Shown here: positions 7,376-13,945 of the stretch, piece after piece
Layout of the letters: each line of letters starts with the position of its first letter
How positions within the stretch are numbered: position 1 is the first letter of the stretch
From: JAGMDK01 sp023128695
Lineage (GTDB): Bacteria > Planctomycetota > Phycisphaerae > UBA1845 > Fen-1342
Direction of reading: 5' to 3'
Assembly (NCBI GenBank): GCA_030628805.1
Contig: DAOVQG010000100.1
Span: 1-14,142 of the forward strand
DNA: 14,142 bases
Notes under the pieces: model-generated
What the model saw: only the letters and a program-made list of their open reading frames with translations
What the model was told of the DNA's origin: nothing
The model's database searches: none
Made by a program: the position numbers and the translations under genes

Positions 7376-7431
7376 GGTTTACCCACTTTCCTGACGCCCA
7401 CCCCGGGTGTGGCACTGCAAATCGGACCCTA

Positions 7432-7460
7432 TTGCGTCCCCGCGGGGCCGCAGTTAAGAT
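7432..7460 (+). promoter_or_regulatory. Candidate promoter of the tetraheme cytochrome gene
   Basis: TTGCGT (7432-7437), a 17-base spacer and TAAGAT (7455-7460) form a plausible sigma70 promoter, with an expected start near 7467 and a ~60-base leader before GTG 7526. Confidence 0.4.
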
Positions 7461-7525
7461 ATTGTGCCTTCGTGCCGTGAATAGTGTGTGCCGATTAACC
7501 GTTGGTATTTATGGAGGACGTTATC

Positions 7526-8185
7526 GTGAGACTTCGATTGGTCACCATTCTGACAGTGGCGTGTTGCGGGGTCGCTCTCTCATTGTGGCTGGTCCCGCCC
7601 GCGGCGTTCGCACAGGAATCTGCCGGCGCGGACAAGGACAAGGACAAGGACAAGGACAAGTTCAGCTACGTCGGCTCCAAGGCCTGCAAGAAGTGCCACC
7701 TGAAGCTGTACAAGAGCTGGGAGAAGACCAAGTCGGCCAAGGCCTTCGAGACGCTCAAGCCGGATCAGGCCGCCGAGGCCAAGACGAAGCACGGCCTGGA
7801 TCCCAAGAAGGACTACACCCAGGACAAGTCGTGCCTGAAGTGCCACGTGACCGGCTTCGAGGAAGCGGGCGGCTACGCCATCCCCGATCCGACTGACAAA
7901 AAAGCCGTCAAGCGGGCGAAGAACCGGGAGGGCAGCGGCTGCGAGTCGTGCCACGGCCCGGGCAGCCATTACATCGCGGTCTTCAAGGAGCTCCAGAAGT
8001 CGAAGCGCAAGTACAAGGTGGACGAGTTGTACGCCGTCGGATTGGTCAAGCTGGGCCCCTCGGCGTGCACCAACTGCCACAACGCCAAGAGCCCGACCTA
8101 TACCGAGGACAAGAAGCTCGATTACAAGAGGGACAAGGACAAGGAAACCCACGATCACAAGCCGCTCAAGCAGCGCGAGGGTTAA
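7526..8185 (+). CDS. Exported tetraheme c-type cytochrome
   Basis: This 219-residue periplasmic electron-transfer protein has a signal peptide at residues 1-30 (hydrophobic TILTVACCGVALSLWLV, cleavage probably after AFA). It carries four CxxCH heme sites: CKKCH (54-58), CLKCH (103-107), CESCH (139-143) and CTNCH (181-185). Extra histidines at 89, 148, 209 and 211 could serve as distal ligands. It resembles the cytochrome c554-like multiheme family; no catalytic domain is visible, so an electron carrier is more likely than an enzyme. The start is GTG 7526, because GGAGG (7513-7517) sits eight bases before it; the upstream ATG 7511 overlaps that site. The chain is very lysine-rich, with a (DK)5 stretch after the signal peptide. 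No redox partner gene is adjacent. Confidence 0.85.
   Translation: MRLRLVTILTVACCGVALSLWLVPPAAFAQESAGADKDKDKDKDKFSYVGSKACKKCHLKLYKSWEKTKSAKAFETLKPDQAAEAKTKHGLDPKKDYTQDKSCLKCHVTGFEEAGGYAIPDPTDKKAVKRAKNREGSGCESCHGPGSHYIAVFKELQKSKRKYKVDELYAVGLVKLGPSACTNCHNAKSPTYTEDKKLDYKRDKDKETHDHKPLKQREG
7631..7660 (+). repeat. Hexanucleotide microsatellite (GACAAG)5 inside the cytochrome gene
   Basis: Five perfect copies of GACAAG encode (DK)5 between the signal peptide and the first heme domain. Gain or loss of units keeps the frame, so it would only alter linker length. Confidence 0.9.
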
Positions 8186-8221
8186 GCGCTCTTGTCAATG
8201 GTCCTCACCCGTGGGACACCG

Positions 8222-8239
8222 CGTGGGCTGGAGCCCGCG
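8222..8239. repeat. Short palindromic hairpin between convergent genes
   Basis: A seven-pair stem (one G-T wobble) around loop TGGA has core GGGC-TGGA-GCCC. It lies between the cytochrome stop (8185) and the convergent lipoprotein stop (8280). There is no following T tract, so it is more likely a REP-like palindrome than an intrinsic terminator, though it could stabilise either 3' end. Confidence 0.5.
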
Positions 8240-8279
8240 ACCCTTCGGAGTTCTCACGCTTCTCCCCAATTCCCTCGGG

Positions 8280-8879
8280 TCAGCGTGATAGCTCCGGATA
8301 AAACGAAGTGCCATCGATATCGACGACTAGGACGGTGGCCAGACCCTTTACATAATCGGTTTCGAGACGTGCCGTGCCATCGGGTAAGTAGCTGCCGCCG
8401 TTGAACTTCGCATTCAACAAGCCGCCGCCGGACTGGACTCGTACCGTCTCCAATTGGATAGGCCAGCCGCCGTCGATGGGCGTGCCGGCCCAGCACGCGA
8501 TTCCAACTAACATCCCGTTTTGGAGGTTTGGGCAGGAAGGCCCGACTTGCGGAACGGCGTCTGCCAGGAGTTGCCATTCCCGCCGAGAACGAACCTGCAA
8601 GAGGCCCAGACGGGGCCCGAGCGGGGTGCATAATTCTCGCAACGCCCCAGCGTCGTACACGAAGTACCGGTTAGGGTCAGTGATCGGCTCGGCCGGGGCG
8701 GCTTCGAGCGAGGCCAAGCTAATGGTTTTCACGGGGGGGGAGAAACTGCACGCCGACAAGTATACGAGCAGGGCCGCCGGCAGCACTCCCGACCAGCCGC
8801 AACGAAGGCGGTGCCCGCCCGTCAGCTTGCAAAGGGTGCCGGGTATCCTTAATCTCCCGTATCTTCGGCGATTATCCAT
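8280..8879 (-). CDS. Small lipoprotein, PrcB-like fold suspected
   Basis: This protein of about 199 residues has an N-terminal basic region, then a hydrophobic stretch (VLPAALLVYLSAC, 32-44) ending in the lipobox LSAC with C44 as the lipidated residue. The n-region of ~29 residues is long and no clear Shine-Dalgarno precedes ATG 8879, so the real start may be further in. Residues ~99-195 have the rhythm of PrcB_C-type domains (REWQLL..., a hydrophobic strand with MLVGIACWAGTP, 'DGGWPIQLETVRV', a closing ATVLVVDIDG strand). That match is my impression, not a confirmed hit. Several cysteines (84, 116, 129) follow the lipid Cys. It converges on the cytochrome gene and its start region abuts that of alanine dehydrogenase, so the two may share a divergent promoter region. 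Confidence 0.65.
   Translation of the reverse strand: MDNRRRYGRLRIPGTLCKLTGGHRLRCGWSGVLPAALLVYLSACSFSPPVKTISLASLEAAPAEPITDPNRYFVYDAGALRELCTPLGPRLGLLQVRSRREWQLLADAVPQVGPSCPNLQNGMLVGIACWAGTPIDGGWPIQLETVRVQSGGGLLNAKFNGGSYLPDGTARLETDYVKGLATVLVVDIDGTSFYPELSR
8733..8740 (-). repeat. C8 homopolymer just after the lipobox
   Basis: On the coding (minus) strand, eight consecutive C follow a T, encoding Ser-Pro-Pro at residues 47-49, three residues after the lipidated Cys. Loss or gain of one base would truncate the protein. Such tracts can slip during replication and also cause assembly errors. Confidence 0.8.
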
Positions 8880-8930
8880 GGCGTCGTGGTATACATCGGC
8901 CGAATCGTGCGCCTGGAGGAGTTACCAGAG

Positions 8931-10040
8931 ATGATCATCGGTGTGCCCAAGGAGATTAAGCCGGACGAGTATCGCGTGGCGGTCGTGCCGGCGGGTGTGG
9001 AACAACTAAAACAACACGGTCACAGAATTCTCATCGAGCAAGGGTCCGGCGTCGGGTCCGGCATCATCGACCGGGATTATGAGTCGTACGGTGCCGAGTT
9101 GGTCTCTACCGCGGCAGACGTCTGGGCTGAAGCGGACCTCATCTGCAAGGTGAAAGAGCCGTTGCCGCCGGAAATCAAGATGACCAAGGATGGTCAGACC
9201 GTTTTCACCTACTTTCATTTTGCCGCCGACCGAGCCCTGACCGAGGGAGTACGCGACACGGGCTGCGTCGCGATTGCGTATGAGACGATCGAAGATCAGC
9301 ACAAGCGGCTGCCGCTGCTAGCCCCGATGAGCGAGGTGGCCGGCAAGATGAGCGTCCAAGAAGGCGCCAAATACCTCGAAAAGCCCATGGAGGGACGCGG
9401 AATTCTGCTGGGCGGGATTCCCGGCGTCGAGCCGGCCAATGTGCTCGTGCTCGGCGGCGGCATCGTCGGTACCTGTGCCGCTCGGCTGGCCGCCGGTCTC
9501 GGGGCCAACGTCGTCATCATGGACATCGACCTCTATCGTCTCCGCTATCTCGATGAGGTCATGCCGGCCAACGTGACCACCGTGTTCAGCAGCGACGAGG
9601 CGATTCGGCGTCACCTGAAGACCGCCGACCTGGTGATCGGGGCGGTCTTGATCCCCGGGGCTCGTTGTCCCAATCTGATCCGCCGCGATTATCTCTCGCT
9701 GATGCAGGCCGGGTCGGTCATCGTCGACGTCGGCGTCGATCAGGGCGGCTGCTGCGAGACCACCCGCCCCACCACGCATAAAGAGCCGACCTACGTCATC
9801 GACGGCGTGGTGCACTACTGCGTGGCAAATATGCCGGGCGCGGTCGGACGCACGAGCACGTTCGGCCTGACGAACGCGACCATCCCGTATTTGGTGAAGC
9901 TGGCCGACCTGGGCTATGAGAAGGCGTGCGTGGCAGACCCGGGCCTGGCGATGGGCATCAACATGCTGCACGGCAAGATTACCAACCAGCCGGTGGCCGA
10001 GGCATTTGATTTGCCTTTTGAGCCATACAGTCCGAAATAG
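8931..10040 (+). CDS. ald: Alanine dehydrogenase
   Basis: This enzyme catalyses NAD-dependent reversible oxidative deamination of L-alanine to pyruvate and ammonium in the cytoplasm. The 369-residue length is typical. From ATG 8931 the key residues fall at the positions known for the Mycobacterium tuberculosis enzyme: R15, K75, H96 and D270. The Rossmann motif is VLVLGGGIVG (171-180), with the acidic residue of the NAD site at D198. MIIGVPKEIK is the canonical N-terminus, which fixes the start; GGAGGA (8915-8920) lies ten bases upstream, and an in-frame extension to 8886 is unnecessary. A weak promoter-like pair, TTGCAA (8827-8832) and TAATCT (8850-8855) with 17-base spacing, lies inside the 5' part of the divergent lipoprotein gene. 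It appears monocistronic, with 91 bases to the next gene. Confidence 0.97.
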   Translation: MIIGVPKEIKPDEYRVAVVPAGVEQLKQHGHRILIEQGSGVGSGIIDRDYESYGAELVSTAADVWAEADLICKVKEPLPPEIKMTKDGQTVFTYFHFAADRALTEGVRDTGCVAIAYETIEDQHKRLPLLAPMSEVAGKMSVQEGAKYLEKPMEGRGILLGGIPGVEPANVLVLGGGIVGTCAARLAAGLGANVVIMDIDLYRLRYLDEVMPANVTTVFSSDEAIRRHLKTADLVIGAVLIPGARCPNLIRRDYLSLMQAGSVIVDVGVDQGGCCETTRPTTHKEPTYVIDGVVHYCVANMPGAVGRTSTFGLTNATIPYLVKLADLGYEKACVADPGLAMGINMLHGKITNQPVAEAFDLPFEPYSPK

Positions 10041-10058
10041 TTCCGCGGGGCGGCGGAA
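10041..10058 (+). terminator. Possible weak terminator hairpin after alanine dehydrogenase
   Basis: TTCCGC and GCGGAA form a perfect six-pair stem around GGGGCG, directly after the ald stop and followed by TTCG rather than a full T tract. A second hairpin, CCGGC-CGCGC-GCCGG, lies at 10084-10098. Either could be structural rather than terminating. Confidence 0.3.
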
Positions 10059-10131
10059 TTCGTTGTGAGAGAAACACACTGTACCGGCCGCGCGCCGGCG
10101 GGGGCGGAGTGTCCAGGCTGAGGTGAGCGCC

Positions 10132-11517
10132 ATGAAAAAATGGATCATTCTGTTGGCAGCCGTGGGGCTGGTGGTTGTGATCTGGTATTTCGCCCGCCAG
10201 CAGAGCTTCACCCCCGACTGGGCGAAAGCGAAGTTCGGGGAAGTGACCCGCGGGGACATCAAAGTGCCGATCACGGCCTCGGGCTTGATCCACGCGAACC
10301 TGGTAGTCGAGATCAAGCCCGAAGCATCGGGTGAAGTCACCCAGGTCCACGTGGTGGAAGGCACTTTTGTCAAGGCCGGCCAAACGCTGGTGGAGCTCGA
10401 TCCGCAGGATGAGGAGCGGCTGCGCGACCGCGCCCAAGCCGAATTCGACCGGGCCGAGGCAATGCTCACGCAGGCCCAGGTGGCCGTCGAGCGCGCCCAG
10501 GTCAACATCGAAATCGCGCAAGCCCGACTGGAGGAGATCAATGCCCAAGGGGCCATCGCGGAGTACGAGTGGGACAAGATCAAGAATACGATTGATGAGA
10601 AGGGGCGTTCGTCGCTCTACAGCGATCAGCAGATCCACGACTCTCGCTACCGCTACAATTTGTTCCTGGCTCAACGGAAGAGTGCCGCGATCGCCATTCG
10701 CAGCGCGGAGCTGTCCAAGCTGGACGCGGAGACCGTCGTCTTGTCACAGGAAGCGATGCGCAATTCGGTGGAAAAGGCCTTGGAGGATGCCGAGGAGCGG
10801 CTGCGCGAGACGACCGTGCTGGCCCCGAGTGACGCGATCGTGACGGATGTTTCCATCAAGGCCGGCATGTTGGTGCAGTCCGGGACCCAGAGCATCATGG
10901 GCGGCACGCAACTCATGAAGCTCGCCGACGTTTCCAAGAAGAAGGTGATCGCGCGGCTCGACGAGGCTGATTATGGGCGGGTGCTCGACATCTCGCCGAT
11001 CGATTCGCTGCCGGACATGCCCAAGCTGCGTGAAACGGCTGCCGAAGACGCCCAGCAAATGGAGCAGCGCGGCGGGATAGTGCGGATCACGGTGGACGCC
11101 TTCCCGGAGGAGACGTTCGAGGGCCGCATCGAGCGAGTCGAGCCGCAGGGCAAGCTCAATCCCGGCTCGTCCATTATCCAGTTCGACGTGCACGTCGAGA
11201 TCACGGACCCGCAACGGCACCTGCTGCCGCTCGGGGCCCAGGCCCAGGTCGAGTTCACCGTCGAGAGTGCGCTCGACACCCTGCGCGTGCCCGCCGAGGC
11301 CGTCAAAACCCTTGAGGATCAGCGCGGCGTGTATGTCAAGACAAACCCCAGTCCCGGTTCGGGAGATGACTATGGGAAAAAGTTTATCCCTTGCCGCTTC
11401 GGGATCAGCGATGGCGAATTCACCCAGGTTATCGCCGTGGTCGGGGATGACGAGCTGAAAGAAGGCGACAAGGTCTACACGAAATTGCCGCGTGATGTGG
11501 ATGAACTGGAAAACTAA
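10132..11517 (+). CDS. Periplasmic adaptor (membrane fusion) protein, MacA/HlyD-like
   Basis: This 461-residue protein is anchored by one N-terminal membrane helix (WIILLAAVGLVVVIWYF, 4-20). Residues 36-90 are the first half of a biotinyl-lipoyl-like domain (GEVTRGDIKVPITASG; EIKPEASGEVTQVHV; EGTFVKAGQTLVELD). Residues ~93-226 form a long helical hairpin rich in Glu, Ala and Arg. The second lipoyl half follows at 227-247 (APSDAIVTDVSIKAGMLV), then beta-barrel and membrane-proximal parts with TFEGRIERVEP and LRVPAEAV (384-391). It would link an inner-membrane ABC component to an outer-membrane or periplasmic partner. The start is ATG 10132, with GAGGTG (10120-10125) six bases upstream; GTG 10123 overlaps that site. 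It is followed by an ABC ATPase on the same strand after 185 bases holding palindromic repeats. Substrate unknown. Confidence 0.88.
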   Translation: MKKWIILLAAVGLVVVIWYFARQQSFTPDWAKAKFGEVTRGDIKVPITASGLIHANLVVEIKPEASGEVTQVHVVEGTFVKAGQTLVELDPQDEERLRDRAQAEFDRAEAMLTQAQVAVERAQVNIEIAQARLEEINAQGAIAEYEWDKIKNTIDEKGRSSLYSDQQIHDSRYRYNLFLAQRKSAAIAIRSAELSKLDAETVVLSQEAMRNSVEKALEDAEERLRETTVLAPSDAIVTDVSIKAGMLVQSGTQSIMGGTQLMKLADVSKKKVIARLDEADYGRVLDISPIDSLPDMPKLRETAAEDAQQMEQRGGIVRITVDAFPEETFEGRIERVEPQGKLNPGSSIIQFDVHVEITDPQRHLLPLGAQAQVEFTVESALDTLRVPAEAVKTLEDQRGVYVKTNPSPGSGDDYGKKFIPCRFGISDGEFTQVIAVVGDDELKEGDKVYTKLPRDVDELEN

Positions 11518-11539
11518 GGCCGCCTGACAAAACGTGTGG

Positions 11540-11636
11540 CACAGGCTTCCAGCCTGTGGGACGGCCGGTACGGAGCCCGGCCGCTACATTGTGGCACAGG
11601 CTTCCAGCCTGTGGGGTCACCGGCAAGATGCCGGTG
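11540..11636. repeat. Cluster of four REP-like palindromes between adaptor and ATPase genes
   Basis: Two identical hairpins, CACAGGCT-TCC-AGCCTGTG, lie at 11540-11558 and 11595-11613. Between them, CGGCCGG/CCGGCCG (11562-11568 with 11577-11583) surrounds TACGGAGC. A fourth, CACCGGC-AAGAT-GCCGGTG, lies at 11618-11636. The second palindrome is the inverted relative of the one at 12946-12967. With no T tracts these look like dispersed extragenic repeats, though they may affect transcript stability between the two genes. Confidence 0.8.
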
Positions 11637-11702
11637 CCACACATTGGTTATAGTGTCACACACTTGGCCAGCTAGACGCATCAAGACAGGGAGTCACGGC
11701 AC

Positions 11703-12890
11703 GTGCCGCTGATTGAAGTTCGCGGACTGACGAAGCTGTACCGCATGGGCAACTCGGTCGTGCGCGCCCTCGACGGCGTGGACCTGACGATCGAGCGCGG
11801 CGAGTTCCTGGCGATCACCGGGGCCTCCGGCAGCGGCAAAAGCACCATCATGCACCTGCTGGGCTGCCTCGACCGCCCCACCGGCGGCACATACCTGCTC
11901 GACGGCCGCGACGTCGGCGATCTGTCCGACCGCGAGTTGGCCGCGGCCCGCAACAAACAAATCGGGTTCGTCTTCCAGACCTTCAACCTGATCAACCGCA
12001 CCACCGCGTGGGAGAACGTCGCTGTCCCGCTGTTCTACGCCCGCCAGACCGGCACCCGCGGGCCGGCGCTGCGGGCTTTGGAGCACGTCGGCCTGGCCGA
12101 GCGGGCCGGACACCAGCCGAGCGAACTCTCCGGCGGCGAGCGGCAGCGGGTCGCCATCGCCCGCGCGATCGTCAACGACCCGGTCCTGGTAATGGCGGAC
12201 GAACCGACCGGCAACCTCGACACCCGGACCGGGTTGCAGATCATGGAGATCTTTCACAAGCTCAACGAGCAGGGCGTGACGATCATCATGGTCACCCACG
12301 AGCACGAGATCGCCGAACAGACGCAGCGCATCATCCTGATGCGCGACGGCAAGATCGTCTCGGATCGGCCGACGAGAGACATCCTCGCGGAGGAAGAGCG
12401 GCCCGCAAGGAAGAGGCCCCTGCCCCCGGAGGAGCCCTTACCGCCGGCGGTTCCGATTGAGGACGAGGAGACTGCACAGACCTCTCCCCCGGTCGAGTTC
12501 AAGCCCCGGATGATGCGTGGGGCGACGGCGGGGTTCGTTTGTGGCCTGAGCGCCGTGATCCTGATGGCGCTGGCTTTCGGCATGCAAATAGTTTTGGGTG
12601 TGTTTTATGCCGAGGAGATGAAACCGAGTGCCACCCCGCTGAGGCCGCCCATGCCCGTGATGATTGGCGGTCTCGGGGTCTGCGTGGGGTTCCTGGGCAC
12701 GATCGTGCTGGGGATCCTGGCGATTGTTTTCTCGCTGGGGGCGCGAAAACGCATCCGCACGGAGCCGGGGAATTGGCTCGGCCGCCGGCGGGCCCTGGCG
12801 GGGATCATCCTGGGCGGGATCGCCATCGCGGTCCCGGTCGTTGTCATGGTCGTCGGTATTATCGTGACAGTTGTCAAGAAGACGGCATAG
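11703..12890 (+). CDS. ABC transporter ATPase (MacB/LolD type) fused to a DUF4190-like membrane tail
   Basis: Residues 1-225 are a complete ABC ATPase of the MacB/LolD/FtsE class: Walker [10 protein letters not shown] (40-48), Q-loop Q92, [14 protein letters not shown] typical of the class, signature [14 protein letters not shown] (142-155), Walker [14 protein letters not shown] with E167, and the switch histidine in VTHEHEIA (H199). A proline/acidic linker (230-268) leads to three predicted membrane segments at about 275-302, 318-345 and 366-391. The segment [15 protein letters not shown]...[16 protein letters not shown] is like DUF4190 ('GilAl..Ir...GrglAiaGiilG'). This is not the FtsX/MacB permease: the large periplasmic domain is missing. 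The GTG start at 11703 is supported by AGGGAG at 11688-11693. The partner is presumably the upstream adaptor; no separate permease is present in the window. Confidence 0.88.
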   Translation: MPLIEVRGLTKLYRMGNSVVRALDGVDLTIERGEFLAITGASGSGKSTIMHLLGCLDRPTGGTYLLDGRDVGDLSDRELAAARNKQIGFVFQTFNLINRTTAWENVAVPLFYARQTGTRGPALRALEHVGLAERAGHQPSELSGGERQRVAIARAIVNDPVLVMADEPTGNLDTRTGLQIMEIFHKLNEQGVTIIMVTHEHEIAEQTQRIILMRDGKIVSDRPTRDILAEEERPARKRPLPPEEPLPPAVPIEDEETAQTSPPVEFKPRMMRGATAGFVCGLSAVILMALAFGMQIVLGVFYAEEMKPSATPLRPPMPVMIGGLGVCVGFLGTIVLGILAIVFSLGARKRIRTEPGNWLGRRRALAGIILGGIAIAVPVVVMVVGIIVTVVKKTA

Positions 12891-12945
12891 CAGTCCGCCG
12901 CAGAAGCCGGCACCACTCCCAATCGGCGCCACTCCCAAATAGTAG

Positions 12946-12967
12946 CGGCCGGGCTCTGTCCCGGCCG
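12946..12967. repeat. REP-like palindrome
   Basis: CGGCCGGG and CCCGGCCG form a perfect eight-pair stem around CTCTGT. With its flank (GTAG on the left, TGG on the right) it matches, in inverted orientation and with paired changes in the stem, the palindrome at 11562-11583. It lies in the 219-base gap between the convergent ATPase and enoyl-CoA hydratase genes. Confidence 0.75.
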
Positions 12968-13054
12968 TGGAATACGGGCACATATTCTTCCACGACGGCC
13001 ACGCGCACACAATAGATCACGCGCTGTGCTTCGCCCTGGGCTATATTCCACCCT

Positions 13055-13109
13055 GTCGAGATAGAACCTCTTTTGATTATCTCGACCCGGCAGTCTTGTG
13101 AACGCCGGG
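13055..13109 (-). terminator. Two adjacent stem-loops at the 3' end of the enoyl-CoA hydratase gene
   Basis: Immediately after the stop (minus strand) CCCGGC...GCCGGG (13109-13104 with 13091-13086) forms a stem with a 12-base loop. It is followed by a perfect nine-base inverted repeat, GTCGAGATA/TATCTCGAC (13055-13063 with 13078-13086), with a 14-base loop containing AAAAGAGG on the minus strand (CTTTT on the plus strand). The position between two convergent genes suits a bidirectional terminator, but no long T tract follows, so the role is inferred. Confidence 0.4.
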
Positions 13110-13889
13110 CTACTTCTCGCCGCTCTTCCAAGTCGCCCAACTGGGGGTGCGCTTCTCTAGAAAAGCCGCCGCGCCCTCACGCACATCCGAGCAACTGAAG
13201 CACTTCCCGAACTCGGCGATCTCGTCTTTACGCAGCATGGCCCGCTTGACGCAGGTGATCGCCGCCGGCGAGCCGGGAGTCAGCATCTTGAACCACTTGT
13301 GCAAAGCGGCGTCCAGCTCTTCGGCCGACGGCACCACCTCATCCACCAGCCCAAGCCGCAACGCTTCCTCCGCCGAGATCGAATCGCCGGAGAACAGCAG
13401 TCGGCGGGCCTGTCCCAGGCCGACATACCTGGTGAGACGCTGCGTGCCGCCCCAGCCGGGGATCAGGCCGAGCCGCGTCTCCGGCTGGCCGATCTTGGCC
13501 TTGCTGACGATCAGCCGGAAGTCGCACGACATGGCCAACTCGCACCCCCCGCCCAGAGCGTGGCCGTTCAGGGCCGCGAAGGTTATTTGCGGCAGGGCCT
13601 CGATCGCGTTGAAGACGTTGTGTCCGTTTGTGGCGAAAGCGCGGCCATGATCCTCGTTGAAGGACTGCATCTCGCTGATGTCGGCCCCGGCCAGGAAGAC
13701 CTTGCCGTCGCCGCGAAAGACGACGAAGCGAATGCGGGGGTCCGCGGCGATCTTCTCGACCACCGTGCCCAGGTTGCCGATCACGCGCGAGGAGAAGATG
13801 TTGACGCCGGCGCCCGGTATGAATTGGACCGTGGCGACCTCGCCTTCCTTGCTGAGGCGGACATCCGTTTGCGATTTCTCATGTGCCAT
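13110..13889 (-). CDS. Enoyl-CoA hydratase/isomerase (crotonase) family protein
   Basis: This 259-residue cytoplasmic protein of the crotonase fold hydrates or isomerises acyl-CoA thioesters, most likely in fatty-acid or related acyl-CoA degradation. Oxyanion-hole motifs are FLAGADISEM (65-74) and HALGGGCELAMSCD (110-123). Both glutamates of true hydratases are present: E117 in GGGCE and E137 in IGQPETRLGLIPGWGGTQRL. These match the E144/E164 pair of rat crotonase, so hydratase activity is more likely than a divergent reaction. ATG 13889 is chosen because AGGTGA lies four bases before it and the homology begins soon after; an extension to 13946 has no support. Two direct repeats of ATTACTG (13900-13906, 13908-13914 on the plus strand) lie next to the ribosome binding site and could be an operator. 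The heptamer array lies upstream. Confidence 0.93.
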   Translation of the reverse strand: MAHEKSQTDVRLSKEGEVATVQFIPGAGVNIFSSRVIGNLGTVVEKIAADPRIRFVVFRGDGKVFLAGADISEMQSFNEDHGRAFATNGHNVFNAIEALPQITFAALNGHALGGGCELAMSCDFRLIVSKAKIGQPETRLGLIPGWGGTQRLTRYVGLGQARRLLFSGDSISAEEALRLGLVDEVVPSAEELDAALHKWFKMLTPGSPAAITCVKRAMLRKDEIAEFGKCFSCSDVREGAAAFLEKRTPSWATWKSGEK

Positions 13890-13945
13890 ATCGTCACCTA
13901 TTACTGTATTACTGCTGTAATCGTATAAATCAGCCGGTTGCAACA

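Noticed and set aside
8401..8934. Plus-strand 177-residue frame opposite the lipoprotein gene
   Set aside because: No domain or ribosome site, Arg/Ser/Pro-rich composition; the minus frame has a lipobox and natural composition.
9318..10583. 421-residue minus-strand open frame across alanine dehydrogenase and the adaptor
   Set aside because: It lies antisense to two well-supported genes, has low-complexity composition and no recognisable domain.
11703..12890. Full-length MacB
   Set aside because: The tail after the ATPase is only ~120 residues with three short membrane segments and lacks the periplasmic core and FtsX domain of MacB.
12991..13052. Remnant coding sequence on the minus strand in the gap before the crotonase gene
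   Set aside because: A phrase like GWNIAQGEAQ recurs in spurious translations of dispersed repeats; there is no start, domain or length to support a gene.
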